Shown: positions 42,497 through 52,459 of the stretch, in pieces
Position numbering within the stretch: the first letter of the stretch is position 1
How the letters are laid out: each line of letters opens with the position of its first letter
From: CALSMU01 sp965230225
GTDB taxonomy: Bacteria > Bacteroidota > Bacteroidia > Flavobacteriales_D > Parvicellaceae
Assembly (NCBI GenBank): GCA_965230225.1
Contig: CBDDKM010000008.1
Span: 1-64,000, forward strand
Length of the DNA stretch: 64,000 nt
Direction of reading: 5' to 3'
Made by a program: the position numbers and the translations under genes
Notes under the pieces: model-generated
Seen by the model: only the letters and a program-made list of their open reading frames with translations
The model's database searches: none
What the model was told of the DNA's origin: nothing

Positions 42497-42937
42497 TTAT
42501 GGGTTAAAGATCATTAAATCGTCTTTACCAGTGTTACGTACATCAATGTGAACCCAATTCACACCGTCTTCTATGGCAGACAATCCCATTTTCATCAGGT
42601 CATCTTTCCACTCGTTCTTTATTTTATCACGAACCTGTTCTGCTGTATAACCTTTCACGTCGAAGTCTGCAGCTTTTCCAAACTTATGCTGCGATAGACT
42701 GGCACCAGTTCCGGTATTAAAAGGTCTTAAACCTCTTAATTTAAAGCCTCCTGAGCTATTCCACCAGGTATTAACAGTTACCGGTTTACCTGTTTTTGTT
42801 CTGATGTATTGAACAATGTCTATTACTCTTTGATCAATGTACCATCGAGATTTTCTTCCTTTACTCTTATAAAGATCCGGGTAAATGAATTCGTCTAAAT
42901 AAAAGTTCTCGCTAATTTTAATTCTATCTGAGGGCAT
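42497..42937 (-). CDS. M15-type peptidase domain protein (DD-peptidase fold)
   Basis: The 146-residue protein has the zinc site of M15/DUF882-like peptidases: SLSQHKFGKAADFDVKG (about 84-100, His and Asp) and GVNWVHIDV (about 129-137, final His). It lacks a signal peptide and resembles phage endolysin-like or cell-wall-editing peptidases. It starts MPSDRIKISENFYLDEF. No phage genes surround it, and the operon-like neighbour is the glutathione peroxidase. Confidence 0.8.
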   Translation of the reverse strand: MPSDRIKISENFYLDEFIYPDLYKSKGRKSRWYIDQRVIDIVQYIRTKTGKPVTVNTWWNSSGGFKLRGLRPFNTGTGASLSQHKFGKAADFDVKGYTAEQVRDKIKNEWKDDLMKMGLSAIEDGVNWVHIDVRNTGKDDLMIFNP

Positions 42938-43028
42938 GGTGTAAATTTTTGGGTTAAGATATAAATTATTCCATCAGCTGATTCGAATAATTTCATTTAC
43001 ACAAGGACAATTTATAGACTAAATTTCT

Positions 43029-43058
43029 CTGATAAAATAAAACCCTTCGCTTTCACGA
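43029..43058. terminator. Hairpin terminator
   Basis: AAACCCTTCG/CGAAGGGTTT hairpin with a 6-nt loop in the 297-nt gap between the M15-type gene and the four-TM protein gene. On the minus strand it could end transcription coming from the 43.9-kb gene. Nothing else is evident in this gap. Confidence 0.6.
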
Positions 43059-43234
43059 AGGGTTTAATCAATTTAAACTAAGTTCTTCATTACAATTTCC
43101 CTTAGTTGTTTCAACAGCTAATTTTATAGCTCGTTTACCCTTTAAAAATATATAATTCAATGGATTATTACAAGTCTAATTTTCCACAAGGTTGGAATTA
43201 CAAGACTTCAGAAACCTCTTACTTCGACTGGTTT

Positions 43235-43909
43235 TTATGACAAATCATCAATAATCTCTTCTGTTAACTTCGATCGATTATTGTAAAAATTGAGGGCCTT
43301 TCTATGGCGGTGCAAATCCAAAATATACTTTAAATGACTAAACAATAGCACCAGAAAAATGATTCGAAGAACGTGCACCACTATGCCTCCTAGTCCGGTA
43401 GATAACAGAAGTAACAATGTGGTAAAGGTGAAAAACGCCACCCCCACATAATACATCCAAATAATACCTTTCCGAACAAAATACCCTGTTAAAACATAAT
43501 ACACTCCCATAAAGAATGGAATGAAGAGCAACGCATCCCACCAGCTATACATATCTATGAAAAAAGCGAAGGAACCAAGGATCATGCTGATCAGTCCCAC
43601 AAAGTAAAAAATGATAGAAACGGTTTTTAACTTTTCTTCTGCCAAAATTCTGGAATGGAACAAATAACGATTACCTGTTTTAACTTCAAATCCTAAGGGC
43701 TTGGTCAACATCCTAATAAACACATTCCCGGCATTAGGAAAATCAATGGTAACTCCCTTAAGCATTTCGTCTGCTCCCTGATAAGTTGCTACCTTTTCCT
43801 GGTTATGATAAATATAAAAATTGAAGAATCCCTGATCCCACTTAATGTTTACATAGTCCTGCCCTTCTGGATCAAAAAAATACTTTTTGGTATAAACTCT
43901 TTTTTTCAT
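43235..43909 (-). CDS. Four-TM membrane protein
   Basis: The 224-residue protein has a soluble N-terminal part (about 1-95) and four TM helices (about 97-118, 125-143, 149-170, 176-193), with a short basic C-terminal tail. No family was recognised. It lies 49 nt downstream of the Hint-domain gene on the same strand. Confidence 0.75.
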   Translation of the reverse strand: MKKRVYTKKYFFDPEGQDYVNIKWDQGFFNFYIYHNQEKVATYQGADEMLKGVTIDFPNAGNVFIRMLTKPLGFEVKTGNRYLFHSRILAEEKLKTVSIIFYFVGLISMILGSFAFFIDMYSWWDALLFIPFFMGVYYVLTGYFVRKGIIWMYYVGVAFFTFTTLLLLLSTGLGGIVVHVLRIIFLVLLFSHLKYILDLHRHRKALNFYNNRSKLTEEIIDDLS

Positions 43910-43958
43910 GGTTTGGTTTTAGGTTAAATCAAATTTAATAAAACCAAACTTAAATTCC

Positions 43959-45344
43959 TCAATTAACTATAACTGATCCGTCAAAGCTCCACTCTTTGGA
44001 CTTGATCTCCATTCCATCTTCCAGCACCATCAACTTCTTTTTTAAAGTGGGGATAAAAGAATATTCATAGAAGTAAAGAACATTACCACTATACGGCAAA
44101 TTATCAATACAATACTTGCCGTTTTTAAAAACGACTTTGGAGCCATCCGCTGCTTTAAAATACTTTAGTAGTATAGCTTTAATCTGATTGTTCAACTCCC
44201 CCATTTTAGCCGGAGAAACAAGGTAAATGGTATCCTTAGGAGTCATTACTACAACTTCATCTTTGCTCTTGATTTTTATCTTGTAGGAGCGATTGATCTC
44301 AACCGGACCGGGAGGCCCTGGATCATTTGGTCCAACCGGATCGTACCCCATATTGCAATCACGGGTATAATTGTACTTCAACTTAATCGAGTCTTCATCA
44401 AAATTCCATTCATATAATTCCACACAAGATTCATCTATAATTGGGTAATCTTTAACGGGCCAATAATTACCTATGGTAAAAGGATTACCCAAGGTAATTT
44501 GCCTTTTCCAGGTTCCTTCTGTTTCTGGGTTTTTAACGTATTTGGCAACATCAGGAGCCGCTACCCAAGTGGATGAGTTGATAGCAGTTATTAAGTCATT
44601 CCCTTCTTTATTTTTAGGAACATGCAACGTGCTTCCCATACAAATTCCATTTACCCAATACACCCCCGAAGACCCTTTAGGTAAGATATCGTAGGTATAT
44701 TCCTTATCGTATTTAACGTATTCAATCGTTTTCACCCTTCTGCCATCAATCAAATCTCCTACTCTTACAAATTCAAAGTTGCTTTGATAATCCTTTTGTG
44801 GGTGTTTGTTAGAAACCAATATGTGCTCACCACTAACAAAACTAATCTTAGCCATTTGGTGGTTGCCGTTTACCTTAACTTTATTAACTGTTATGATGGG
44901 TTGAAGCATTTTCTTCCCCCGGTGAATGGTCATTATTTTATCTCCTTTCTGGAGGCTTTCTACCTTTTCCAGCCCCTTCTCTGTATAAATCATACTTCCC
45001 TCGGAAAGGCACTTACAAGTATTTCGGTTTCCTCTAAACTCTTCAGCAGTACTCCAATGGCGATACACAAATGTTCCATCTTTTAAATCCTTAATTACTT
45101 CATGATTTCGAATTGGGGTACAAACTTGCTGTATCGGCCAGGTATAGGGATCATTTGCGACAATCTCCCATTTCACCAGTGTATCTTTCAGTTGTTCTAC
45201 TCCTGCTTCGTTGAGTATACAGGTATTGAGGTAGTACTTACCATCATTTCCTTGTACCGGATCGTACTCGAATATATTGCAGGGAGTTTGCGCGAAACTT
45301 GCAATGCAAAAGGAAAGCAGTATGAAAAATGATGTGATCTTCAC
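43959..45344 (-). CDS. Secreted protein with a Hint (hedgehog/intein) domain
   Basis: The 461-residue protein has a signal peptide (about 1-18, ending FAQ). A Hint domain follows from about 114 to 240, opening with CLSEGSMIYTEKG, with a middle LVSNKHPQ block and ending VYWVNGICMGST. Hint domains self-process proteins or attach sterols. The final HN-C splice motif of inteins is not clear, so N-terminal cleavage only is more likely. The C-terminal 200 residues are of unknown fold. The only start that fits is GTG 45344. Target and partner are unknown. Confidence 0.75.
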   Translation of the reverse strand: MKITSFFILLSFCIASFAQTPCNIFEYDPVQGNDGKYYLNTCILNEAGVEQLKDTLVKWEIVANDPYTWPIQQVCTPIRNHEVIKDLKDGTFVYRHWSTAEEFRGNRNTCKCLSEGSMIYTEKGLEKVESLQKGDKIMTIHRGKKMLQPIITVNKVKVNGNHQMAKISFVSGEHILVSNKHPQKDYQSNFEFVRVGDLIDGRRVKTIEYVKYDKEYTYDILPKGSSGVYWVNGICMGSTLHVPKNKEGNDLITAINSSTWVAAPDVAKYVKNPETEGTWKRQITLGNPFTIGNYWPVKDYPIIDESCVELYEWNFDEDSIKLKYNYTRDCNMGYDPVGPNDPGPPGPVEINRSYKIKIKSKDEVVVMTPKDTIYLVSPAKMGELNNQIKAILLKYFKAADGSKVVFKNGKYCIDNLPYSGNVLYFYEYSFIPTLKKKLMVLEDGMEIKSKEWSFDGSVIVN

Positions 45345-45379
45345 ATCATCTAATACGTTTAATTACTTAAAACGTTCAA

Positions 45380-46507
45380 TTACTGAGGGAAAGGATCAGA
45401 AAACCTTACATCCTGAATCATTTCATGATCCGTTAGAGTTAACATAAATGCCTCTAAAGCTTCTTTCTCTGCCTGAGTTAAGTTAAGAGGCACAGGTGCT
45501 CCTCCTACATAACCAGTATCTCCTAATCGATCATCTAGGTACGGATGAGGCTGTACACCAGAATTGTAATGTTCTATCACTTCCATTAAGGTAGCAAAAC
45601 GTCCGTCGTGCATGTAAGGTGCTGTTAATTCAATGTTTCTTAACGATACCACACTAAACTGGCCATTATCCTCCGGGTCACCGGTAATGTCTCCCACTCC
45701 TCCATCGGTATAAATAGAATCCAATCCATTATTCATACTACCCGGAGTATAGAAATTAGCTGTCATGTGGCAAAATCCGCATTTCGCTTCAGGACTAAAG
45801 AACAAGTCTTTTCCGTCTAGTTCTTGTTGAGTATAGTTGGCGAAACCTGTTTCTTCCCCCACATCGTATTTCGATCGATAGCTTTGAATAGAACGCACAA
45901 ATTGAGCCAATGCCAATGATATTCTTTCTGAAGTAATTTCTGTACTTCCAAAAGCAGCATCAAACAATGGTTCGTAGTATGAAAGTGTTGCTAATTTGGT
46001 TTCTAGTGTTGCCAGGTCCATTCCCATTTCTACGGGGTCCTGTATAGGCCCTAACACCTGGTCTTCCAATCCATTGGCCCTTCTATCCCAAAAGAACCTA
46101 AAACTGTATCTGGCATTGATAATTGCCATGGAATTTCTTCCGGTCAATCCTCCATTGTATCCTTCACTAAAAGCTACATCATCGGCAAATGCCAACTCCT
46201 GTTTATGACAGGAGGCACACGAAATGGTATTGTTAGCTGATAGGTTTTTATCATAAAATAATACTCTCCCCAGTGTAGCTCCCTCATCTGTTATGGTATT
46301 ACTCGGACCAAACGATTCAAACAAATTAAGTGCAGATGTATTAAAATGATCCGGCAAAGTATCGTTATAAGAATAAAGGGAATCCGGTAAGGTGGGCTCG
46401 TAACACACTGCTTCAGGAATTGGTTCAGGTTCTATCACTTCCTTCTTTTTACATTGAACAAAGATGATGGAAACAAACAGGGTAAAGAATAGTAATTTGA
46501 GCCTCAT
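45380..46507 (-). CDS. Dihaem cytochrome c peroxidase, lipoprotein
   Basis: The 375-residue protein has a lipobox (IFVQC, Cys about 19) and two haem c motifs, CASCH with downstream FADDVAFSEG, and CGFCHM. Other motifs of the bacterial CcpA/MauG family (LTGRNSM, FWDRRANGLEDQ, PYMHDGRFATL) are clear. It should reduce hydrogen peroxide or oxidise a partner in the periplasm. ATG 46507 is preferred over TTG 46522 because the signal peptide starts there. Confidence 0.93.
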   Translation of the reverse strand: MRLKLLFFTLFVSIIFVQCKKKEVIEPEPIPEAVCYEPTLPDSLYSYNDTLPDHFNTSALNLFESFGPSNTITDEGATLGRVLFYDKNLSANNTISCASCHKQELAFADDVAFSEGYNGGLTGRNSMAIINARYSFRFFWDRRANGLEDQVLGPIQDPVEMGMDLATLETKLATLSYYEPLFDAAFGSTEITSERISLALAQFVRSIQSYRSKYDVGEETGFANYTQQELDGKDLFFSPEAKCGFCHMTANFYTPGSMNNGLDSIYTDGGVGDITGDPEDNGQFSVVSLRNIELTAPYMHDGRFATLMEVIEHYNSGVQPHPYLDDRLGDTGYVGGAPVPLNLTQAEKEALEAFMLTLTDHEMIQDVRFSDPFPQ

Positions 46508-46558
46508 GGCTACAAGATACAAACTTCTGTTTAGATGTTGTAACAGACAATTAACTAA

Positions 46559-47197
46559 CTAGTGGTATTCGAGGATTCTTACCTCTTTAAATGCCTCACC
46601 GTTAATGGATAAAGAGCGCTCAATCCAAAATCCTTTATCGTCGGTTTTATATTGATCAAACAACACGTGATTATCCGGTTTACCTGCATTTAAGCTTTCT
46701 TCAGAGTAAAAGCCTTTAATTTCTTTAAGCTTGTCATCTTTCCAGGTAAATATGGCTTTATAGGTAATCTTGTCGTTAGTCAAGTTTGTTTTTTCCTGAA
46801 TTCTACACTGATCATACACATACTTTGTTTTCTCTCCTTCTCCCAGGTCCAGAGCAAGAACTGCATGGTTATCGTCCCAATCTGTAGCAATTTTTTCCAG
46901 CTTTCCACCCTCGTCTTCCACTATGGCTTTTAACAAACGTTGTTCATCGTCAAATTGATTGATGGTAGAATTGATCACTAACCCTTCGGCATCTTGTACG
47001 ATCATACTATCCATTTTTCCAGATGGATTGTAGTACATGAATGTTCTGGAAGATAATACTTCACTCTCTCCATCCAATTTGTACACATCTGCCTGAGCCG
47101 ACTTAATTCCTTTATCAGGTCCATAACAACCAGGCTCGAATGAGGTAGAACAAGAAGCTAAAAACAATAAACTGGAGGCAACAAAAAGTCTAAACAT
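46559..47197 (-). CDS. Putative lipoprotein of unknown function
   Basis: The 212-residue protein has a lipobox FLASC (Cys about 16) and a beta-rich mature part with repeated YNPSGKMDSM and FDDEQRLLKAI strands like YD/MORN-type repeats. No family is certain. It follows the preceding minus-strand gene after 4 nt, so they are likely co-transcribed. Confidence 0.7.
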   Translation of the reverse strand: MFRLFVASSLLFLASCSTSFEPGCYGPDKGIKSAQADVYKLDGESEVLSSRTFMYYNPSGKMDSMIVQDAEGLVINSTINQFDDEQRLLKAIVEDEGGKLEKIATDWDDNHAVLALDLGEGEKTKYVYDQCRIQEKTNLTNDKITYKAIFTWKDDKLKEIKGFYSEESLNAGKPDNHVLFDQYKTDDKGFWIERSLSINGEAFKEVRILEYH

Positions 47198-47201
47198 TGG
47201 T

Positions 47202-48281
47202 TTACTGCTGTTTTCTTAACATATATGGCACATTAAGTAACTCACCATTGTTAAACCTAATGTTAAAGCTACCATAAACCGTATTGTCTTTCCCTAAAGT
47301 ACCCGATGGAAAATGAAGTTTTAGGAAGTAATAATTAGGACCAAAATGATTGGAAGTTAATGACACATCAGTCCCTTGAATACTTGGTGTTACCTCTCCC
47401 AATTCCAACTCATCTCCTGCGTAGTAGTAGCAATCGATGTAAAAAACGTGCACCTTATCTTCCATTACTTCCGGCATATCAATGATCCACATTTCATCAG
47501 TTCGATCGTAATGACGATTATTAAATTGGATTACTCCGGTAATGGTATCTAAATTAGCAATGTGGTTTCGAGTTGGTTTCACAATCATTCCGTGATTAAC
47601 GTAGCAAACTTCTTTACCAAACTCCCCTTCAATACTCTTTGGTGAACATGGTTTCCAATCTCCCAATTCTTCTTTCTCAAATGTATTCTTCTCTGCTTCT
47701 TTCGTTCCATGCTCCACAATCTTGCCATTAGTGTCGATCACAGCAAAATGAGAATCTTCGAATGTTGGATTATATTTTTCTCTTAAATAAGAACCATACT
47801 GCCCTGTATACTTTACGATTGGATCTGGGTTAAAATGATCTCTTTTTACATAAAAGTATTTCAGGATGTAATTTTTACCACCAAAATCTTTCAGGAATGC
47901 ACCTGTTTCATTAATGTATCGGTAAGGATCACTTATTGGAATACTGGTAGCAGTACCAGTTAAAAATTCCTGCCCTTTGTCCGGATAGGTAAACTCTACA
48001 TAATTCTTTACGTCGTTGGTATCAACACATGCTAACGATTGATACTCCATAGTAAACTTGAATTTCTTTAAATCGGAAGAAACAAAATAGTCCTTGATAG
48101 AAATTTTAGAATCGTAATAGTTTACCGGCCTTGGATCTTCGGGCATGGCGTAAAAAGAGTTGTCCAAAGACCCCGTTTGAATAAACTTACCTTCAGGTTG
48201 GGTAATTTTTATCCAGGTATCTTTTTGTGCGGTGGCAAAAATGGTTAGTAGTAGTATGTTGGCTATTAATATTAGCTTCAT
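47202..48281 (-). CDS. Secreted protein of unknown function
   Basis: The 359-residue protein has a signal peptide (about 1-18, ATAQ) and a beta-rich mature part with many aromatic residues. No family was recognised. It is the first gene of a two-gene unit with the lipoprotein downstream. A promoter with a perfect TATTTTTG -7 element lies about 130 nt upstream. Confidence 0.7.
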   Translation of the reverse strand: MKLILIANILLLTIFATAQKDTWIKITQPEGKFIQTGSLDNSFYAMPEDPRPVNYYDSKISIKDYFVSSDLKKFKFTMEYQSLACVDTNDVKNYVEFTYPDKGQEFLTGTATSIPISDPYRYINETGAFLKDFGGKNYILKYFYVKRDHFNPDPIVKYTGQYGSYLREKYNPTFEDSHFAVIDTNGKIVEHGTKEAEKNTFEKEELGDWKPCSPKSIEGEFGKEVCYVNHGMIVKPTRNHIANLDTITGVIQFNNRHYDRTDEMWIIDMPEVMEDKVHVFYIDCYYYAGDELELGEVTPSIQGTDVSLTSNHFGPNYYFLKLHFPSGTLGKDNTVYGSFNIRFNNGELLNVPYMLRKQQ

Positions 48282-48411
48282 TCTATTCCATTAATTAATA
48301 TTTCACAAGTTTCGGTCTTTTTTGGTAGGAATAAAACCAAATTAAGCATTTGTTATTAACGCTTTGTTTGTTAATAGTCTGTTAAGAATCAAAGACTTCC
48401 TAACTTTTTCA

Positions 48412-48439
48412 CAAAAATACAAACCTTACTTGTAAGTAA
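48412..48439 (-). promoter_or_regulatory. Promoter of the 48.3-kb secreted-protein unit
   Basis: On the minus strand TATTTTTG (48412-48419) is a perfect TAnnTTTG -7 element. It is preceded by a short dyad CTTAC-tt-GTAAG (48425-48436), a possible operator. Confidence 0.45.
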
Positions 48440-48466
48440 AACCAAGAATTACCGTACGTTGATTAA

Positions 48467-48871
48467 CTATTTATAAGTGACATTTAGAATATCATTATAG
48501 AACCGATCTACAATTTTGTGTTTTTCAGGATTGCTGGCGGAAAGTTGAATAATTAATGAGTCTCCCGTGGTTATATTATTTGTTAAATAGAATGATTTGG
48601 AAGGTAAATAAACTTCACCTTCGTATTCGTACATGTAAAACACCGTTAGTTTTTGCGCACCTCCTCTGCCTCCCAAAGGAGTTAGACCATGAGCATATGC
48701 ATATCCTTTTACTTCAACAGGGTCCCAAATGGTAGTACTTAGCTTATAAACGCCCCAGACAATAATAATAACAGAAGAAACGATTATTATTCCATTTCGA
48801 TTCCCCTTTCTTTTCTGAGCTCTGAGTTTTCTAACAACTCTTTTGCGCATTTGTTCATAGGACTCTCCCAT
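48467..48871 (-). CDS. Single-TM protein of unknown function
   Basis: The 134-residue protein has a basic N-terminus, one TM helix (about 26-45) and a beta-rich extracytoplasmic part with LTVFYMYEYEGEVY, resembling DUF3592-like domains. It starts 2 nt after the PepSY-like gene stop. Confidence 0.65.
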   Translation of the reverse strand: MGESYEQMRKRVVRKLRAQKRKGNRNGIIIVSSVIIIVWGVYKLSTTIWDPVEVKGYAYAHGLTPLGGRGGAQKLTVFYMYEYEGEVYLPSKSFYLTNNITTGDSLIIQLSASNPEKHKIVDRFYNDILNVTYK

Positions 48872-48873
48872 GC

Positions 48874-49305
48874 CTACTTCCCAGGCGTATATTCTTCTCC
48901 AGATTCTTTGTAGAGATATCTTCTTTTAGCACTTCCTTCGGTTACTAAAACAGCAATACCGTTAAATTCTTTAGACTCTACTTTGTGAAACGACTCCATT
49001 TCGGCAGATGGGTGGTTGTTCTCCACCCCCTCGACTACTTCTTCTGGGATTTCTCTCATCTCCACCAACTTGGTGCTTTCCAACCACTTTCCTTTGCTAG
49101 TGAAAGTAGCTGTCATTACATCTCCAACCGACTTAAAATTAGCTTTCCACTGGTCGTCTACCTGATTCCAGTTTACCAGACTATCAGCATCTGGGTATTT
49201 CTCAGTAAATGTAGCTAACACTTTTTCCGGTGCAGGAAGAGTGTCTTGAGCTTTTACACTGTAATTAATCAATAATCCGATTGCTAAAACTAATAATGCT
49301 TTCAT
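48874..49305 (-). CDS. PepSY-like secreted protein
   Basis: The 143-residue protein has a signal peptide (about 1-20, VKAQ) and two tandem PepSY-like units: FTEKYPDADSLVNWNQVDD with WKANF, and VENNHPSAEMESFHKVES with RRYLY. Such proteins are periplasmic and may inhibit peptidases. I chose ATG 49305 because the signal peptide starts there, rather than the ATG-rich extension up to 49341. Confidence 0.85.
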   Translation of the reverse strand: MKALLVLAIGLLINYSVKAQDTLPAPEKVLATFTEKYPDADSLVNWNQVDDQWKANFKSVGDVMTATFTSKGKWLESTKLVEMREIPEEVVEGVENNHPSAEMESFHKVESKEFNGIAVLVTEGSAKRRYLYKESGEEYTPGK

Positions 49306-49492
49306 AATTTTATAGGTTGGGTATACCATGCAATAATACACAATTCTTAATCAAAATTCTCAGGCTTTTTATGCATTCTGCTCGAAGAATTCCGATTTTT
49401 TGAAAAACAGAATTGATACGGTAATCATTTATTGCCTGAGAATAATCAAACAGTTAAAACTCCAACTCCCTATTTCAGTACATTGTAGTAAA

Positions 49493-51115
49493 ATGAAATT
49501 GTACTCCCTAATACTGCTGTTTGGATTTATGTCCATGATTGCTCCTGCCAACCTGGCACAGGAGGATAAAAGCCTGGACGACAAGATCATATCTGCACTA
49601 TTAAAGGACGATTTGGAAGCCATCAAAAAACTTAAACGTTTCAGAATTAAACATTTGGGTAAACGGAACATCTTTTTGGGTACCAAAACTCCCGTATTCC
49701 ATTTAGCTTGTCAATACAGTTCTTTGGAGGTGGTAAAAGAATTACTTCCTTGTAAGAAATTCATCAATAAATCATCTGCAACTACTAAGTGTACCCCACT
49801 GCTTCAAATATGCAAATACGGGAATCCTAAAAAGAAGCAATACGCACAGGTAATTGAGTATTTGTTATCTCTAAATCCAGACATTAAGGCAGAAGACCTG
49901 TCGGGAAATACTGCCTCCCACTATTTTGCTCAATATGGAAATTCTTTAAAACTGGAACAGCTACTTAATCTGGGGGCCGAGATCAACCATAAAAATGCTC
50001 AGGGACTAACACCACTACATCTGGCCATTATGCACCGTAAGAACAGCATTTTAGAGATCAGAAGGAGAATCAAACAATACAATAAAAGAGAAATAAAACT
50101 GGATTCATCTGGAATTGCCTACATCAAATCTGCGCTAAATAATCCGGTTATACCACTTCTCATCGACCGAGGAGCAGACATTAATGCCAGGGATAAATAC
50201 AACGAAACGCCTTTGCACAAGGCTTGTAGAACCATGGACACTATATCAATTGGATTGTTGATTGATGCTGGCGCTGATGTGACCATTAAGGATAAACGAG
50301 GACAAACTCCACTTCACTACTTACTCAATAACGGTAGAGCTTCCGATACATTAATTGGTATGGTTACCAACATGAGTTTAATGGAAGAATTAGACAAGCA
50401 GGGGAAAACAGCGTTCCATTATAAAGTAGAAAAAGGAACCTACAAGGAGGTCGTTTCTATGGGGAAAAATCTGGACATCCAGAAGCTAGATACTATTGGT
50501 ACTTCTTTATTCTCTTCCCTTACCTTTTCTAGAAAGGACACCTACAAAAAGGCAGAATACTTACTTAAGCACGTCGATCCTAACTATCTATCCAGTAGAA
50601 ACAGGCATTCTGCTATTCACTATGCTCTGTTTTGTAGAGAAGACTCTTTGATCCACTTACTGGCCAACCATGGCGCAGACCTTAATTCGAAAAATAAAAA
50701 TGGGCTTACTCCAATTATGAGGGCTACTGAACTAGGTAAAGTGAATAAGGTAAAAGAATTAATTAAGTTGGGTGCTAACGTAGACTCAATAGATGTTACC
50801 GGAAGGTCTGCTTTGTTTTTAGCCGTACAACACAACAATTATGAAATAACCGAAGCTTTACTACTGGCAGGAGCTAACCCTGCGGTAAGAGTAATGCATG
50901 GCTGGAGCTTAATGCACATGGCCGCTTTAACTGCCGACCTGAAACTTGTTAAACTACTGGTAAAGCATAATGTACCTCTTAACCTCTACGATTCTAAAGG
51001 AAATACCCCATTAGAGGTGGCCATTCATGGAGATGCTGATTACCGAGGCAAAACAACTTCGGGTAATCCCGAAATCATCCAATACTTAAAGGATGTAGGA
51101 GCGAAAAACAAGTAA
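49493..51115 (+). CDS. Secreted ankyrin-repeat protein
   Basis: The 540-residue protein has a signal peptide (about 1-23, NLAQ) and roughly a dozen ankyrin repeats, such as NAQGLTPLHLAIMH, DKYNETPLHKACRT and SKGNTPLEVAIHG. Ankyrin repeats bind proteins; the exported location suggests a role in the periplasm or at the surface. I chose ATG 49493, where the signal peptide starts, instead of an upstream ATG at 49400. Confidence 0.9.
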   Translation: MKLYSLILLFGFMSMIAPANLAQEDKSLDDKIISALLKDDLEAIKKLKRFRIKHLGKRNIFLGTKTPVFHLACQYSSLEVVKELLPCKKFINKSSATTKCTPLLQICKYGNPKKKQYAQVIEYLLSLNPDIKAEDLSGNTASHYFAQYGNSLKLEQLLNLGAEINHKNAQGLTPLHLAIMHRKNSILEIRRRIKQYNKREIKLDSSGIAYIKSALNNPVIPLLIDRGADINARDKYNETPLHKACRTMDTISIGLLIDAGADVTIKDKRGQTPLHYLLNNGRASDTLIGMVTNMSLMEELDKQGKTAFHYKVEKGTYKEVVSMGKNLDIQKLDTIGTSLFSSLTFSRKDTYKKAEYLLKHVDPNYLSSRNRHSAIHYALFCREDSLIHLLANHGADLNSKNKNGLTPIMRATELGKVNKVKELIKLGANVDSIDVTGRSALFLAVQHNNYEITEALLLAGANPAVRVMHGWSLMHMAALTADLKLVKLLVKHNVPLNLYDSKGNTPLEVAIHGDADYRGKTTSGNPEIIQYLKDVGAKNK

Positions 51116-51117
51116 TC

Positions 51118-52395
51118 TTATGGTGGCCATGGACCTGTGTAAACTGCACATGGATCATTTCCCACAAAACATTTTTGATGATAGTTAATGGTAAATCCGG
51201 TGATGTCGTCATCATCCTTCTTCAACACAAAGTCGCCTCTCTCCCACCAGGCTTGATAACATTCTGGTGTACCTTTAATCAAACCACTAGCAGGAATCTG
51301 CTTTTTAGGCTGTTTTTGGGCTTCAATTTCTTCTTTGGTGAGATAATCTAATACATTGAACTCCTTAATTTTTCTACCACTTGCTAAACAATAATCTCCC
51401 GGCTCCACGTGGAAAATTAATTCTCCTTCCCAATTGGTTCGAACCACTTTAACTGGTTCTACTGTACTATTCTTAGTTCCTTTTCGTATGTAAAAAGAAT
51501 AATTCCCCATTGGTTGTGGAGGTACCGGAGGGCGATACATTCCTCCACAATGAGAAGAGCTCGAAGTAACTTTCCCCATAACAAATAAATAATTACCTGC
51601 TATTTTTTCAATTTCCTTCAATTCTCCTGAATCGAAAACCATTTTCCGAATCAAAGTACCATCCTCAATATAGTACTTACCTATACCATGTTTTACTCCG
51701 TTTTCGAAGTTGAAACTTGTTTTCAGTTGCCCATTGGCCCAATAATGTTGTTCCTCTCCACTTTTCACTCCTTTCTTATAATGCAATATGCGTTCGGGTT
51801 TTCCTTCCTCTGTCCAAAGGGATTCTTCACCGTGCTTTTCGCCAGCTAAATAATGCTCTATTAGCCTAATTTCTCCACTGTTGTAATAATAAGTCCATTT
51901 CCCGGTTAATTTACCTTGTTCATCCTTTTGCCCCTCCCAATTTAAATGACCTTCCTGATTCCAAAAATGAGTTGGCTTCTCTCCACTTCTGGGATATTTA
52001 ACATGAGCATCTTTGTATTTCATTTGTCCATTGGAATACCATTCGTTGGACAATTGTCGGATGTAATCTACCTCCTTAGTTTTTACACCTTCTTCGTTAT
52101 AAAAAAAGGCATGAACATACTTGCTTTGATCCCAGGTAAGTAATTGAGATAATATCCCATTAGAGTGCCACCTTTTCTCTTTTCCGTCTCTGGCTCCATT
52201 CTTTATTTCCAATGAATGTATCACCTTCCCCTCTTTATTTAACTCAACAGCAACACCTGTAAATGGCTTCTCTTTATAAGTATACTTACCACTTTTAGGA
52301 ATCAATTGATCCAGGTTGACTCGCTTTTGACCTACAGCAATAAAACTGTAAACAAAAGGAACCACTACCAATATCCATTTGAACATCGTTTTCAT
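51118..52395 (-). CDS. MORN-repeat (YwqK-like) secreted protein
   Basis: The 425-residue protein has a signal peptide (about 1-22) and a series of MORN-variant repeats such as LSQLLTWDQSK, GHLNWEGQKDEQG, NGQLKTSFNFENGVKHG and DGTLIRKMVFDSG, up to about residue 260, followed by a beta-rich C-terminal domain. Such repeats are common in Bacteroidota surface proteins, often of unknown role. The gene is convergent with the ankyrin gene, 2 nt apart. Confidence 0.85.
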   Translation of the reverse strand: MKTMFKWILVVVPFVYSFIAVGQKRVNLDQLIPKSGKYTYKEKPFTGVAVELNKEGKVIHSLEIKNGARDGKEKRWHSNGILSQLLTWDQSKYVHAFFYNEEGVKTKEVDYIRQLSNEWYSNGQMKYKDAHVKYPRSGEKPTHFWNQEGHLNWEGQKDEQGKLTGKWTYYYNSGEIRLIEHYLAGEKHGEESLWTEEGKPERILHYKKGVKSGEEQHYWANGQLKTSFNFENGVKHGIGKYYIEDGTLIRKMVFDSGELKEIEKIAGNYLFVMGKVTSSSSHCGGMYRPPVPPQPMGNYSFYIRKGTKNSTVEPVKVVRTNWEGELIFHVEPGDYCLASGRKIKEFNVLDYLTKEEIEAQKQPKKQIPASGLIKGTPECYQAWWERGDFVLKKDDDDITGFTINYHQKCFVGNDPCAVYTGPWPP

Positions 52396-52429
52396 ACCAT
52401 TCAGTACAGACCAAATTTTGTTCCGTTCA

Positions 52430-52454
52430 TAAAAAAAGAGGGATAAATCCCTCT
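52430..52454 (-). terminator. Terminator after the 53.5-kb membrane-protein gene
   Basis: Hairpin AGAGGGAT-aa-ATCCCTCT with seven T on the minus strand, 5 nt after the stop of the downstream-transcribed gene. Confidence 0.85.
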
Positions 52455-52459
52455 TTTCT

